Below are positions 1 to 10,800 of a DNA stretch of 64,000 nucleotides, in pieces. Position 1 is the first letter of the stretch. Each line of letters starts with the position of its first letter. This stretch comes from Zygnema cylindricum (taxonomy: Eukaryota; Streptophyta; Zygnematophyceae; Zygnematales; Zygnemataceae). A model generated the notes under the pieces. It was given only the letters and a program-made list of their open reading frames with translations. It ran no database searches and was not told where the DNA came from. Made by a program: the position numbers and the translations under genes. The stretch lies in contig JBBHKE010002430.1 in assembly GCA_037447655.1 (NCBI GenBank), positions 31,255 through 95,254 of the forward strand, in the 5' to 3' direction.

Positions 1-778
1 ATCCAGATCTAGATCCGGAACTTACAGTGTAAAAGGAAAAAAAAACAAAAAAAAAAAAAAAAAAAAAAAAACTTATAAAATTAGGACTCTCATAAACTAC
101 TCTACGAAAAGGAGAAAAAATAATCTAGAAACGAAAAACCCCAACAGCAAACCTCAAAAAAAGGACAAAAAAAAAGGAAAATGTGACATTCAAGGCCTAG
201 ATCTAGACCTATATTTTCAAACTTTATACACAATTATTGTGACATAAAAAAACTAATTTTTTTTGTATTTCACTAGAAAAAGTTGCTCGGAAAAAAAAAA
301 AAAAAAAAGAACCAAAACAAAAAAAAAAAAAAAAACGGAGCCGAATCAGAGTCGAAATTGAAAAAAATTGAAGACCATTTAGTGATTTCGTATCTCCCGA
401 CTATTCTTTTAAAATTTCTATTAATGACTTATGACAACAACTTCACTAAAAAACTTACAAAAAACTCACAAAAACTTACAAAAAAAACTCACTCTTCATA
501 TACTCCTAAAAACGCCTCTAAAAAAGAGAGAGAAAAAGAAGAATTGGTCTCAAACTCCTTAAAAACCATTCCATATCTCCTCCTCCTCCTCCTCCTCCTC
601 CTGCACCTCCTCTTGCTCCTCCTCCTACTCCTACTCCTCCATATACTAATAAAAAAGCATTTGACCAAAAAAAAGAAAAGAAAAAAAGCTGCTCCCCAAA
701 AACCATTCAACATCTCCTCCTCCTCCTCCTCCTTTTCACCCCTCTCCCTCTCCCTCTCCCCCTCCCTCTCCTTCTCCC
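1..778. other. 3' flank of the PMI1-like gene, low complexity
   Basis: No gene is supported here. The stretch holds several poly-A tracts (about 40-70, 290-310 and 320-335) and CTC/CTCCT-rich runs (575-650, 715-780). The CT-rich run abuts the stop codon of the minus-strand gene, so on the transcript it is the purine-rich start of the 3' UTR. The open frames that cross it are made of these runs and show no protein family. Confidence 0.6.
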
Positions 779-2113
779 TCACTTCCCTCCCATCCTATTC
801 CCCGGCAATTTCACATCCGGATTCCGAACGAACGGATTCGGTCTCGCGACTTCCTCCCATCCCTCCGAAATTTGTCCTTTCTGCGAGATACTCCACAACT
901 TATCTTTCGAAGGATTTTTCGACGATTTTTGTAACATGGGATTCTTCCCTCTCTTCCCTCTCCCTGCGGCCAATAACCATCGAGAACCGGCTTGGTTTTG
1001 TTTTTGGGTTCCCCATCCTTTACTTCCCACCTCCTCTACTTTCAGTCCCATCATATGAACTCCCGTAATACGGAACTGAGGACGTCCGTTTCTATGTAAG
1101 ACCATAGATCTTCTCGCCTCCTCCTCCTCCTCCTCAGGAGTACGGAATTTCAAATTGTACTGTCTTCCTAGCTTGACAGGTGGAGGTACGAGCACTCTTT
1201 CTGCTTGTACTATCGCCATCATGGGAGCCCCAACCGGTTCGTAATTACGGAACGGATCACGGAGTTGCACAAGGAGAGCCAGTGTCAGAGTATTTCCCAT
1301 CCCTCCTCCTCCCCCTCCTCCTCTTCCGTGACTACTACTACTACTTACGATTCCTTTAGACGACCTCTCTCTCACCCTCGTCTCTCCTCCCGTCACTACC
1401 GACAATTGATTCTGGGAACTGCTTCTGCCCAAAACAATCGCCCCATCTGTCTCCCCCTTTCTCTCTCCCTCTCCCTCCTCAGCTTCCTCAATATGGAAAG
1501 CTTGATGTCCTTTCAAAATAGATAAAGTTTCTTCCTCCATAGCCTCGTCTCCTAATAAATTTGCGTCCAAAGCTTGCCATTCGTCCATAGTTATCGCATC
1601 GAGCTTCTCCCATTCGTCCAAAGAAATCGCCATAGCCATCAAATCCATATCTCCTCCCTCTTCTCCTCCTCCCATTTCCCCGGAACCATCGAACCAAGGA
1701 TCCATCTCCTTCCCTGCCGAAAACCTCGTCATCTCCTCCGGAGTATATCCCCCGACTTCTTCCGTCTCTAAAACCTTACTTCCCACCCCAAAATCCCTCT
1801 CTCCTCCGGTAATAAACTGCATTCCCCCCGTCCTTGTCGTCCCCTCTAACCTCCCCATCTCTCCCTCGTTCGTCTTTTTCCCCTTTTTCCCCTTTTTCCC
1901 CTTCGTTTTTCCCACCGGGAGAGGATCCACGATCTCCTCCGTCTCATTCCAGGGATCTGATTGGATCTGGAGTCCCTCCATCGCCAGCTGTTCAATTACG
2001 GAAACGGCCAACGGAGCGAGTTCGTCCAAAGAAACGAATTCTTCCGGAACTTCCCCTGGAGCTAAAGGACGATCGCCACGTGATGTGACAATCGCTAGTT
2101 CAGCGGCAGCCTT
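779..2113 (-). CDS. PMI1: PMI1-like protein, last exon
   Basis: This is the C-terminal exon of a PLASTID MOVEMENT IMPAIRED1-type protein. The family acts at the plasma membrane and cytosol in light-driven chloroplast and nuclear movement through chloroplast actin filaments. Landmarks in order are EEFVSLDELAPLAV with GLQIQSD, two LDEW/MDEW repeats, GNTLTLALLVQLRDPFRNYE, GSRWLLAAG, and a LysM-like end with LWSIS, NPFVRNP and LPGN. All match the order in land-plant PMI1 as I remember it. The stop is TGA at 781-779. I place the start at the acceptor TCCCAG|AAG (exon base 2113), which leaves 444 codons in phase 0. Alternative acceptors lie further upstream, after CCCCAG near 2226 and TTCCAG near 2191. 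Glu-rich and Gly runs between the landmarks look like lineage-specific expansions. No frameshift is seen. Confidence 0.87.
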   Translation of the reverse strand, partial: KAAAELAIVTSRGDRPLAPGEVPEEFVSLDELAPLAVSVIEQLAMEGLQIQSDPWNETEEIVDPLPVGKTKGKKGKKGKKTNEGEMGRLEGTTRTGGMQFITGGERDFGVGSKVLETEEVGGYTPEEMTRFSAGKEMDPWFDGSGEMGGGEEGGDMDLMAMAISLDEWEKLDAITMDEWQALDANLLGDEAMEEETLSILKGHQAFHIEEAEEGEGERKGETDGAIVLGRSSSQNQLSVVTGGETRVRERSSKGIVSSSSSHGRGGGGGGGMGNTLTLALLVQLRDPFRNYEPVGAPMMAIVQAERVLVPPPVKLGRQYNLKFRTPEEEEEEARRSMVLHRNGRPQFRITGVHMMGLKVEEVGSKGWGTQKQNQAGSRWLLAAGRGKRGKNPMLQKSSKNPSKDKLWSISQKGQISEGWEEVARPNPFVRNPDVKLPGNRMGGK

Positions 2114-2215
2114 CTGGGAGCTCGAGCGACAGCCAGCTGTCACCGCACTAAAGTCCAAATTTTGATGACCGACCAAGGCGGAGCTGGAAGGGTAGGAGGA
2201 GTGGGCAGAGTCTTC

Positions 2216-2530
2216 GATTGCCGGTCTGGGGAGGGGAGGGAGAGAGGGAGGAGGGAGAGAGGGAGAGGGATGGAGAGGGACAGAAAGGGAGACAGAGAGA
2301 GAACGAGGGAGATAGACAGAGGGGAAGAGAGAGAGAGAGGGGGGGAAAGAGACAAAGAGGGAGAGGGAGGGAGAGAAAGAGAGAGGGAGAAGAGGGAGAG
2401 AAATAGAGGGAGAGGGAGGGAGAGTGAGGGAGAGTGAGGAAGAGAGACAGGACGGGAGAGAGATGAAGGAAGAGGAAGAGAAAAAGAAAGGGAGAGAGAG
2501 GGAGAGTGAGGAGGAGAGACAGAAAGAATT
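2216..2530. repeat. GA-rich purine tract inside intron
   Basis: About 310 bases on the plus strand are almost wholly A and G, built from GGGAGA and GAGAGG units. On the PMI1 transcript this is a long CT-rich polypyrimidine tract just upstream of the candidate acceptors of the last exon, so it may serve as an oversized pyrimidine tract. The open frames through it are compositional artefacts. Confidence 0.8.
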
Positions 2531-2566
2531 AAAAAGCGAAGGCTAAAAAAAAAAAAAAATGGTCAC

Positions 2567-2625
2567 CTTGTCCACATCTGAAGCCGCCTGAATGGCGCTC
2601 TCGGCCAATGGGGAGAGACCGGCCT
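2567..2625 (-). CDS. PMI1: candidate small PMI1 exon (exon 3)
   Basis: A 59-base island of ordinary composition lies between two simple-sequence tracts. It is bounded by a C-rich run ending in CAG (acceptor, exon base 2625) and by AAG|GTGACC (donor after 2567). In one frame it reads GLSPLAESAIQAASDVDK and ends in phase 0, which fits the last exon starting at 2113. It would need one base from the preceding exon, and I could not find an exon 2 donor giving that phase without a stop. I do not recognise the peptide as a conserved PMI1 block. Treat it as a splice-site prediction only. Confidence 0.35.
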
Positions 2626-2640
2626 CTGGGGGGGGGAGGG

Positions 2641-3023
2641 AAGGGAATGGAAGGGAACGAAAATAAAATAAATAAATAAATACATAAAGGAGGAGAGGGA
2701 GGAGCGAGTGGAAGAGGGAGAAGGCGAGGGAAAGGGAGATGGAAGGGAAAGGGAGAGGGAGATGGAAGGAGAGTTGAGGGAGAGGGAGAGAGAGAGACAC
2801 CCATCCGATCATTTTTCCTTTCCTCTGATACTGTAGAACGTCTCTTCACTCATCCTCATTGGAGGGTTGTTACCCCTTTAGACACCTTATTATTCCATTC
2901 ACCTCATATTCAGGTCTTATTTTACAACGGGCGCTCCATCCCACCTACACTAGCGGTCTCGCCACTCTCTCTCCCTTCCCCCTCCCCCCTCCCCCTGTTT
3001 AATGGATAAAATTAAGATGCGAA
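2641..3023. other. PMI1 intron, low complexity
   Basis: This is intron of the minus-strand gene. 2630-2800 is GGGA-rich with a short AAATAAATAAAT run. 2810-2950 is ordinary sequence with no open frame of note. 2965-2996 is CT-rich. No conserved PMI1 block was found here in any minus-strand frame. Confidence 0.5.
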
Positions 3024-3175
3024 TCAAATTTGATTAAAAAAACGAATTTTGATTAAAAAATCCATTTTTGATTAGAACATCAAATTTTGATTAAAAAATC
3101 GAATTTTGATAAGAAAATCGAATTTTGATTAGAAAATCGAATTTTGATTAAAAGAATGAATTTTGTTAAAAAATT
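3024..3175. repeat. AT-rich minisatellite, unit about 20 bp
   Basis: Roughly eight degenerate direct copies of AAAAATCGAATTTTGATTA lie head to tail. They vary by single substitutions and 1-2 base indels. The array sits in the presumed intron between exons 2 and 3 of the PMI1-like gene and is unrelated to the 97-bp array further on. Confidence 0.85.
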
Positions 3176-3443
3176 GACTATTATTAAAATAATCAGTGGA
3201 CTAGATTGGATGACACTATCCCTTCCACGGATTAGAGAGAGAGCTAGGCCCCACAGTCTAACCTGAGATTTGGTTTCCACACTAATTGGGTGATTGCACC
3301 TAAACTTATTCTCTCCCTCTCTTTACCCCTTTCTCCCCCTTCCTCCTTCCCTCCTCCTTCCCCCTTTTATCCTTCTGTCTCCCTCCCTCTCCTCCTCTCT
3401 CACTGGTCCCGGCATTATTCTGGTTCAGATCCTCTCCAACTTA

Positions 3444-3566
3444 TAGTCCTCGGAGAAGATCTTGATTCCGCTGACATTCGAGATTGATCGTGTGTGTCAG
3501 CGCTGTTCGTTCCATATCTGGGGCGGACGTTCCCATGCCAGCTGGCAGTACCACAGGTTTCGACAC
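3444..3566 (-). CDS. PMI1: PMI1-like protein, exon 2 with conserved PAEMG-type block
   Basis: After the acceptor GATGCCAG (AG at 3568-3567) the minus strand reads VSKPVVLPAGMGTSAPDM. Land-plant PMI1 proteins have MQVS(T/K)PVVVPAEMGS directly after the block that ends exon 1 here (LVMQ). Exon 1 ends in phase 0 and this exon begins in phase 0 with GTG, so the join is exact. The conserved Glu of PAEMG is Gly. Beyond about residue 18 the frame no longer resembles the expected conserved continuation, and it meets a TAA at 3443-3441. A donor must lie before that or the gene is damaged. I could not choose a donor: AAT|GTCAGC is weak and would give a stop when joined to the candidate exon 3. The exon start is well supported; its end is not. 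Confidence 0.72.
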
Positions 3567-5115
3567 CTGGCATCAACGAAGGATACATTGACCGTTATGT
3601 TTTTAGTTTAAATTCATTAAAGGTTTTATTCAGTAAAAGGTATTCAGTTAAAGGCTGTATTCAGTTAAAAGTTTTATTCAGTTAAAGAACCACAAGTTTT
3701 GATACCTCGCACCAAGGAAAGATACATTAATTGTTAGGTTATCAGTTTAAAATCATATTATTGGGTCTTAATTAGTTAAAGCACCACAGGCTTCGACACC
3801 TGGCATCGACAGATGATACATTAGCAGTTATGCCTTTAGTTTATTATTAGTTTATTTAATTGGGTTTTAGTTAGTTAAAGCACAAAATGCTTCCACAGCT
3901 GACATCGACGGAGGAAACATTGACGGTTATGCTTTTAGTTTAAATTCATTACTATTTAAGGTTTTATTCAGTTAAAGCACCACATCTTTTGATACCTGGC
4001 ACCAATAAAGGATACATTAATCGTTATGGCTTGAGTTAAAATTCCTATTATTAGGTTTTAGTTAGTTAAAGCACCACAGGCTTCGACACCTGGCAACGAG
4101 GGAAGATACATTAACGGTTATGTCTTTAGTTTGTTATTAGTTTATATTATTGGGTTTTAGTTAGTTAAAGCACAAAAATCTTTGATACCTGGCGTCGATA
4201 AAAGATACATTAATGGTTACGTCTTTTATTTAAATTCATACTTTTAGGTTTTAGTTAATTAAAGCACCACAAGCTCTGATAACCGGCACCGATGAAGGAT
4301 GCACTAATGGTTATGTCAATAGTTTTAAATCCATATTATTAGTTTTTGTTAGTTAAAGAACCACAGGCTTCGACACCTGGCAGCGACAGAGGATACAACA
4401 GTTAGATTTTGGGTCTTAGATGGTTATATTCTTAGTCCTTAGTTGGCTATATAGTCCTTCATTAGTTGTATTCTCAGTTTAAATTCACGTTATATTTCTT
4501 AAATAGGTTAAGGAGCCATAGGCACAAAAAGAGAATAAATGAACAGTTACATTCTTAGTTCGTGATTGGTTATCATCGTAGGTTCGATGGAAGATGCGTT
4601 TACAGTTATTTTATTGAACAACCACTACATTAATATATTAGTTATACTCTTAGTTAAAAATCACATTATTAGTTCATTCACATTATTGGATCCTGGTAAG
4701 TAAAAGCACCACAGATTTCAACACCTGGCATCGACGGAGGATACATTAACGGTTAATGAATGATGTTAATGAATAACCGTTACTTTAACTGCTATTGAAA
4801 TTCATATTATTAGTTCATTTACATTATTAGTTCTTGTTTAGTAAAAGCACCACAGGCTTCAATACCTCGCATTCAATGCAGAATACATTAATGTTTATGT
4901 TTTTAGTTCAAAATTGCAGTTATTAGTTAGTTTAAATACACATTATAAGGCTTAGTTAAAGCACCAAGGGTATTCACACCCGGCAACGATAGAGGATACG
5001 TTGATGGTTATATCCTTGGTTTAGTTTCATGGTTATATTCTTGGATTCTTGGTTATATTACAAGTTTTCAGTTGCTTAAAGCACCACAAGCTTCGACACC
5101 TGGTAGCGAAAAAGA
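3567..5115 (-). repeat. about 97-bp tandem array of copies of the exon 2 splice acceptor
   Basis: About 13 degenerate direct copies follow the real exon 2 junction. Cores lie near plus-strand 3690, 3782, 3881, 3979, 4072, 4169, 4264, 4361, 4511 (weak), 4705, 4846, 4961 and 5080. Each core on the minus strand is close to GATGCCAG GTGTCGAAGCC, i.e. the acceptor plus the first codons of exon 2. It is followed by TTTAACTAACTAAAAC, which resembles a plant branch-point sequence for the next unit. Spacing is 92-99 bp in the best part and irregular after 4361. Most copies keep AG at the acceptor position; the copies near 4264 and 4961 lose it. The array lies wholly inside the intron between exons 1 and 2. 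Confidence 0.85.
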
Positions 5116-5855
5116 TACATCGGTTATGGTTTTAGTTCCTAGTTGGTTATATTTTAATGTTATTGGTTATGTTTTTGGATTCTTTGTTGGTTATGTTTTC
5201 AGGTCGAAGACAGTTAGATGTTTAATTTTTTATTTTTAGTTAGTTCGTTATATTCTTGGTTTTGATTCACATTATTAGTTCTTAGTGCTAGTTAGATTCT
5301 TTGTTCAGCTTCTTAGCCCTTAGTTGGTTACATTCTTAGTTCTTAGTTGCATTCGTAATTCATAGTTAGTTAGGTTAAGTATGTTTTTTCTTCTTAATCG
5401 TTAATTTCTTAGTTCTTAGTTACAAATCTTAGTTCAACATTACATTTTTCTCAATTGCTACATTTCAGAGTCGTTTACAAACCTTCTTACTAATACTTAA
5501 AATATGTTTGCGGACTGAAGGTTTTCTGCATTTCTCAAGGATTTTTTTACAAGTTTGTCAAGTTTTACTTCAAATACTCCAATATCCTCTTTTACACCGT
5601 AATAAATCCCCACCCTCAAAAAAAACTTGAAGCCTTAATTTTCACAGTCTTTAGTAGAAATGTAACCCTATTTTCTCCCATATTCCTCTATGAAATAGTT
5701 TATTAAACACAATTCATTAAAATTGTGCCCAAATACGATATCCTTTAATTTTTATTTTTGGAAAATCAAACTAAGTTTTGGTAAAAGAATTATATTCCCA
5801 ATTTTTTAAACAACGATTTTTTTATTACTTTAGCATCCTTCTTACATAACCCAAA
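5116..5855. other. PMI1 intron, degenerate TTAGTT-rich tail
   Basis: The 97-bp array fades here into short TTAGTTCTTAGTTGGTTA-like pieces to about 5440. After that comes AT-rich unique intron sequence. No exon or conserved PMI1 block is visible on the minus strand. Confidence 0.55.
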
Positions 5856-6275
<420 letters not shown>

Positions 6276-6303
6276 ACCCACTAAACCCAAGACTCTCTCT
6301 CAC

Positions 6304-9300
6304 CTGCATAACAAGATGTGCCTCGCTACTTTTAAAGTTCGCCGGAGCCATAGAAAGTAACATTCCTCCATCCTTAGTCGGAATCGCCGACCCAAATCCT
6401 TCTGCGAGAGGAGGCGGCTCGAAACTCACGTCGTTTTCAAGGCCTTTTTCTACCTCTCTCTCCATACTCTCCGCGAGCTCAAATGCCCTCTCATCCACAC
6501 CATATTTTTCCATTAACGCGGCAGTCTCCTCATCCTCTAACATTTTCGCTCTCTCCCGTCTTTTTTCTGCCCGAACTGCCCGAGAATGTTCCGCCTCGGC
6601 TGCCATAAGCATTTCCGCAAACTCGTCATTTTTTTTCATCGAATCTTCTCCTCCTCCTCCTCCTCCTGCCATTGATACTCTAGATACAAACTCCGGTATC
6701 TCAATCTGTCCTCCTCCTCCACCACCAATAGATACTCTCGATATAGCCTCGGGTATCTCTGTCTGTCCTCCTCCTCCTCCTCCTCTCCTTTGTTGATAAT
6801 CTTGAAGGTCCAAAGATCGCCACATGGCGGCTGAAGAATTGCTATCTGTCACTGAGTTTTGAGCCAATAATAATTCTTCTCGAGCTCCAAAACTATATGA
6901 TCGACTCGAAAGTTGTTGTCGCAAAAAATTTTCCTCTTCAATACTACCCGGACTAGGACTTTCAAAACCGACGACTTCGATTAGAGGTTCTTCGTCTACC
7001 TCTTCGTTGTCTTCCCAATTTCCTTTCTCTACTTGGGCAAGAAATTCTCTCTCTAATTCTGTGGTCAAACTTCCCTCTCTCTGTAATTCCCCTCCCTCTC
7101 TCTCTCTCTCGAGCAAACGTGCAACTGCGTCTTTCTTCTCTGGGGATTGACTTTTGTCTTTTTCATGTCCCACTTTTAGTCTGTCCAAAGGAGGGGCATC
7201 AATCACATCCATGGAGGACAAACCGCCGTATTTTTTCTCAGGTAATTTTATTTCCAATTTAACAGAAGGTTTTGCATTTTGTTTGAGAAACTGGTCGGTT
7301 TCGGTCGACTCTAATTTGTGATTGGTTTCTTTTCCACTTTTTTCGTCTATTTCTAAATGGGTTTCTATCACTGGGGGAATATATTTGATTTGAGAAAGTT
7401 TAAATGCTTCTTCTTCCTCCTCTAATAAAAACTTGTCCATGGCTGTCTTTCTCTGCCTTACTCTTTTTCCTTCCCTCTCCTCCTTCGTACTCGTCTCCAA
7501 CTCTCCAATTTTCTGAGTCACTTTTACGTCCTCAAAGGAGTTTCCTCTCTCACTCTCCTCCTTCCTCCCTCCCAGACGAACCCCTCCTTGTTTTTCTCCA
7601 TCCTCCACATTTTTTCCGATAATGGCATCTTCTTTTCCTTCGGAAAAAGCTACAGCACCCACAATTTCTGCCTCCTCATCTTTTCCAACATAGTTTTTGT
7701 CCTTTCTGACAGTTTTTTCATCTTTATCTGTCAAGATTCTGTCTTTATCGGTAAAATCTGAGAGAGAAGCCACAGCCGGTATCCCTGCTGATGTCACATC
7801 GTCTACATATCTCACACTTTCACCTCTCTCCAACATTGCCAAAAACTCATCGGTGACTTCTTCACCTACCACTCCTACCTCTCCTACCTCTCCTACCTCT
7901 CCTACCTCTTTTCCTACCTCTTTTCCTACATCTTTTCCGGCCTCTTTTCCCACCTCTTCTCCTTTCTCTTTTCCTACCTCGCCTCGTACCACTCCTCCCT
8001 CTTCTTTCAAGTCTTGTGAAATAAGATTTTCTGAAACTGAAACAGAGGGTAAAACTTCCTTCTCTTTGGTTTTTCCAGCAATAATTCGACTAAGTATTGG
8101 CTCTACTTCCCTCACCTCTGCTATTTTCTTCACTTTAATTATCCCAATTTTGTCTTCTTTCGAGTCAAAATTCTCCGCTTTTTCGAGCAGAAAATTGGGT
8201 TTAATAATTTTTCCCACTTTCTTATCCGTCGAAATTGTTTTTACCACTCTAAGTCCTTCAGATTCTTTCAGAGCTTGAGCTTCAAAAGCTTTAATTCGAG
8301 CTTTTAAAGCTTCCGATTTCACAATTCCTTTCTTTTTTTCCATTCCAGAAACAGAATTTGCGGACATTGTTTCTTTTTTCCCACTGGTTGATTCAAAATT
8401 TTCACTTTCTTCCAAACTTTTCACTAAAAGCATATAATCTTCAAGTGTCCCAAGTCCTTCCATAAAATCCTCCTTCTGCTCCTCCATTTCCGTCTCCTTT
8501 TCTTTTCCTCCTAAAATTTCTTCTTTCAGTTCCGAACTGAAAACGTTTGTTCCTTCCTTCTCCTCCTTCTCCTTCTCCTTCTCCTTCTCCTCGTCCTCTT
8601 CCTTCTCCTTCTCCTTCTCCTTCTCCTTCTCCTCCTCCTCCTTCTCCTTCTTCCCAGAAATTGAGGCTGGGATTTCCTCTTTCACAGTACTATCTTCTGT
8701 AATCAATTCTTCTCTCTTTTTATTTATCTCTCTCAAGTCTTCCTCCTCTCCCTCCTTTTCCAACTCCACAACTTTAGCAGTCAATCTTTCTGCCTTTGTA
8801 TCTTCCTCTCTCATCTCTCTCACCTTTCCCACTTCTCCCACCTCTCTCACCTTCTCCACCTCCTTCTCCACTTCCACAGCCTTTCCTTCGCTCACATCTC
8901 TCACTTCTACCCTCTTTACCACTGACCTCAACCCTTCTTTCTCTCCTTTCTTATCCTCCACAACTATTTGAGAACTTTCTTCTCTTTCTCTTCCTCCTCC
9001 ATCTCCACCTAAACCCACATTTTCCTCCTTCTCAATTTCTCCTCCTCCTCCTTCCCTCTCTTCCATTCCCTTTTCACTGTCCATCGATCCACTCAAGTCC
9101 AACTCGCTCCCCTCCTCCCCCCTAATCCCCCCTCCCAAATCCCTCTCTCTGCCCCCCGAATCTCCAATACTCCCCGACCCCATTTCAATTTTACCCCCCA
9201 TTACACCCACCGTAAAATCACCCTTTTCTGGACTATCTTGAAATTTACTTTCCACCACTCTCCCTCCCCTTGCCCCTCCCCCTCCCTTCCCTCCGCCCTC

Positions 9301-10362
9301 CCCCTCTCCCTCTCCCTTCACCCCTCCAGATGCTTTTGAAAACGCAAAAGTTTTCGGTCCCACTCTCGCTACCGCTTTCTTCCCTCTCTCCATCTCCAAC
9401 TCAAACCCTAAAGTTGCGACAAGTGTCGCTCCTATCGCCTTCCCCGTCAACGGAAAACTTGTGGTCCATGGAGGATGTTCTCCGTTCAGTTTCGCCGGGA
9501 GAATCCGTACTAAGTCCAAAACGTGTCGACCAATCACAGTCCTCCGATTTTGTACCACGGAGATTTCGAAAGTACTCGCTTTCGGAGCAAATTTCCTTTG
9601 ACCGTACCTTCCCACATCTCCGTTCTTCCCTCCAACCCCATTATTACTGTTACTTCCCCCATTACCATTTCCCCCATTTGCCCCATTTGCCCCATTTACC
9701 CCATTTGGAGTGGTCAATAAATGACATTTTAATTTTAAAGTTTGTTCGATTTCCGCGAACCCGTTCACAATTTTCGCGTTCGTCGTATTCAAACTCGAGT
9801 CCCTCCGGTGCCAGCTGGCAGTCACCATTTTCCCCTCCAAAGAAACCGGAAGTCCCTCGACTCCGTGCACGTGCAAATAAAATACGCACGGAATTCTGGA
9901 AGACCCTTTTTTCCCAAACGCACGAAACACGGAAAATATATTTTTCGAGGTTGTCGATTTTTCGGTCAAAAACGGAGCCTCCAACAGTTGACTGAACTGA
10001 ATCTGGTCCTCCAGCCACTTGGGAAAGTCTGGCTCCGGAATCCGTACATTTCCGTACGTATCCGTACAGCTGGCGTCATCGACAGTAAGGCGACCGCTTC
10101 CGGGGGCGGTGGGATAACGGACGACACTCTGGGACCTCCGGGGGAAGGAGATATCGAGGGAGGAGGGAGGGGGGGCAGGGAGAGAGGTGACAGTAGTGGC
10201 AGAGAGAGAGGTAGAGGTAGAGGTAGAGGTATGGGTGGAGGTAGGGATAGAGGTAGAAGAGGAGAGGGAGAGAGAGGAAGAGGATTCTTTGGTAGAGAAA
10301 CCTCTCCAGGATTTGCCTTTCTTGTCATCTTTTGTGACGTCATCATCTTCTCGTTTGGCCAT
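6304..10362 (-). CDS. PMI1: PMI1-like protein, first exon with NT-C2 domain
   Basis: This is the N-terminal 1353 codons of a PMI1-type protein. The start is the ATG at 10362-10360 in a good context (ACCATGG), after a pyrimidine-rich leader whose upstream in-frame codons are low complexity. Residues 1-70 are Ser/Thr-rich. About 155-325 is an NT-C2 (membrane-type C2) domain with PCVFYLHVHGVEGLPV, a Gly/Asn insert at 219-250, and GATLVATLGFELE. Residues about 330-1250 are a charged Lys/Glu-rich and Gly-rich region with many simple repeats, far longer than I remember in land-plant PMI1 (about 840 residues in all). The end carries the conserved blocks LEDEETAALMEKYG, PPLAEGFGSAIPTKDGG and HLVMQ, then the donor CAG|GTGAGAG in phase 0. 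Family role: chloroplast photorelocation via chloroplast actin, with plasma membrane association. The frame is intact throughout. Confidence 0.9.
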
Positions 10363-10456
10363 GGTTGGGTAGAGGAGAGAGAGAGAGGAGAGGGAGAGGG
10401 AGAGGGAGAGGGAGAGGGAGAGGGTGGAGGGAAACAAGAAGGATGGAGAAATAAGA

Positions 10457-10490
<34 letters not shown>

Positions 10491-10800
10491 ATGGTGAAAA
10501 TGGAAACACAAAGGGATAAGATTACGTGTGTAAAGAAAAGGACAAATGAGAAAAAATAGATAAAGGCAGGAAAAGACAAGAAGAAGAAAAAGAAGAAGAA
10601 GAAGAAGAAAACAAAGGGGAGTAAAATGGAAAAAGGAAAAAAGAAAAAGGAAATGAAATGCAGGGCTAAGGGGGAAAAAAGTAAAAAGAAAGGAAGAAAG
10701 AGGAAAAGGAAAAAAAAAAGGAAAAAAAAAAGGAAAAAAAAAAGGAAAAAAAAAATGGAAGAGAGCTAGGTTGAGTGAAGGGTTAAAAAAATAAAAGAGA
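10363..10800 (-). promoter_or_regulatory. 5' leader and proximal promoter of the PMI1-like gene
   Basis: Upstream of the ATG the coding strand is CT-rich (10376-10435), then a run of about 30 T (10456-10488), then further pyrimidine runs to about 10760. CT-rich leaders are common in plant genes. I see no convincing TATA box, so the transcription start cannot be placed. Confidence 0.4.

Noticed and set aside
283-1068. 261-codon plus-strand open frame
   Set aside because: It is antisense to the conserved last PMI1 exon over much of its length and otherwise consists of A-rich and CTC-rich simple sequence. No domain.
3080-3280. possible extra PMI1 exon near CAG|GTTAGA at about 3262
   Set aside because: A 35-base exon can be drawn between TTTAG and this donor, but it has no homology support and the rest of the frame is the AT-rich minisatellite.
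7697-8278. 193-codon plus-strand frame
   Set aside because: Antisense shadow of the repetitive part of PMI1 exon 1; Ser/Thr/Pro composition simply mirrors the coding strand.
9742-10497. 251-codon plus-strand frame
   Set aside because: Antisense to the conserved NT-C2 domain and to simple sequence in the leader.
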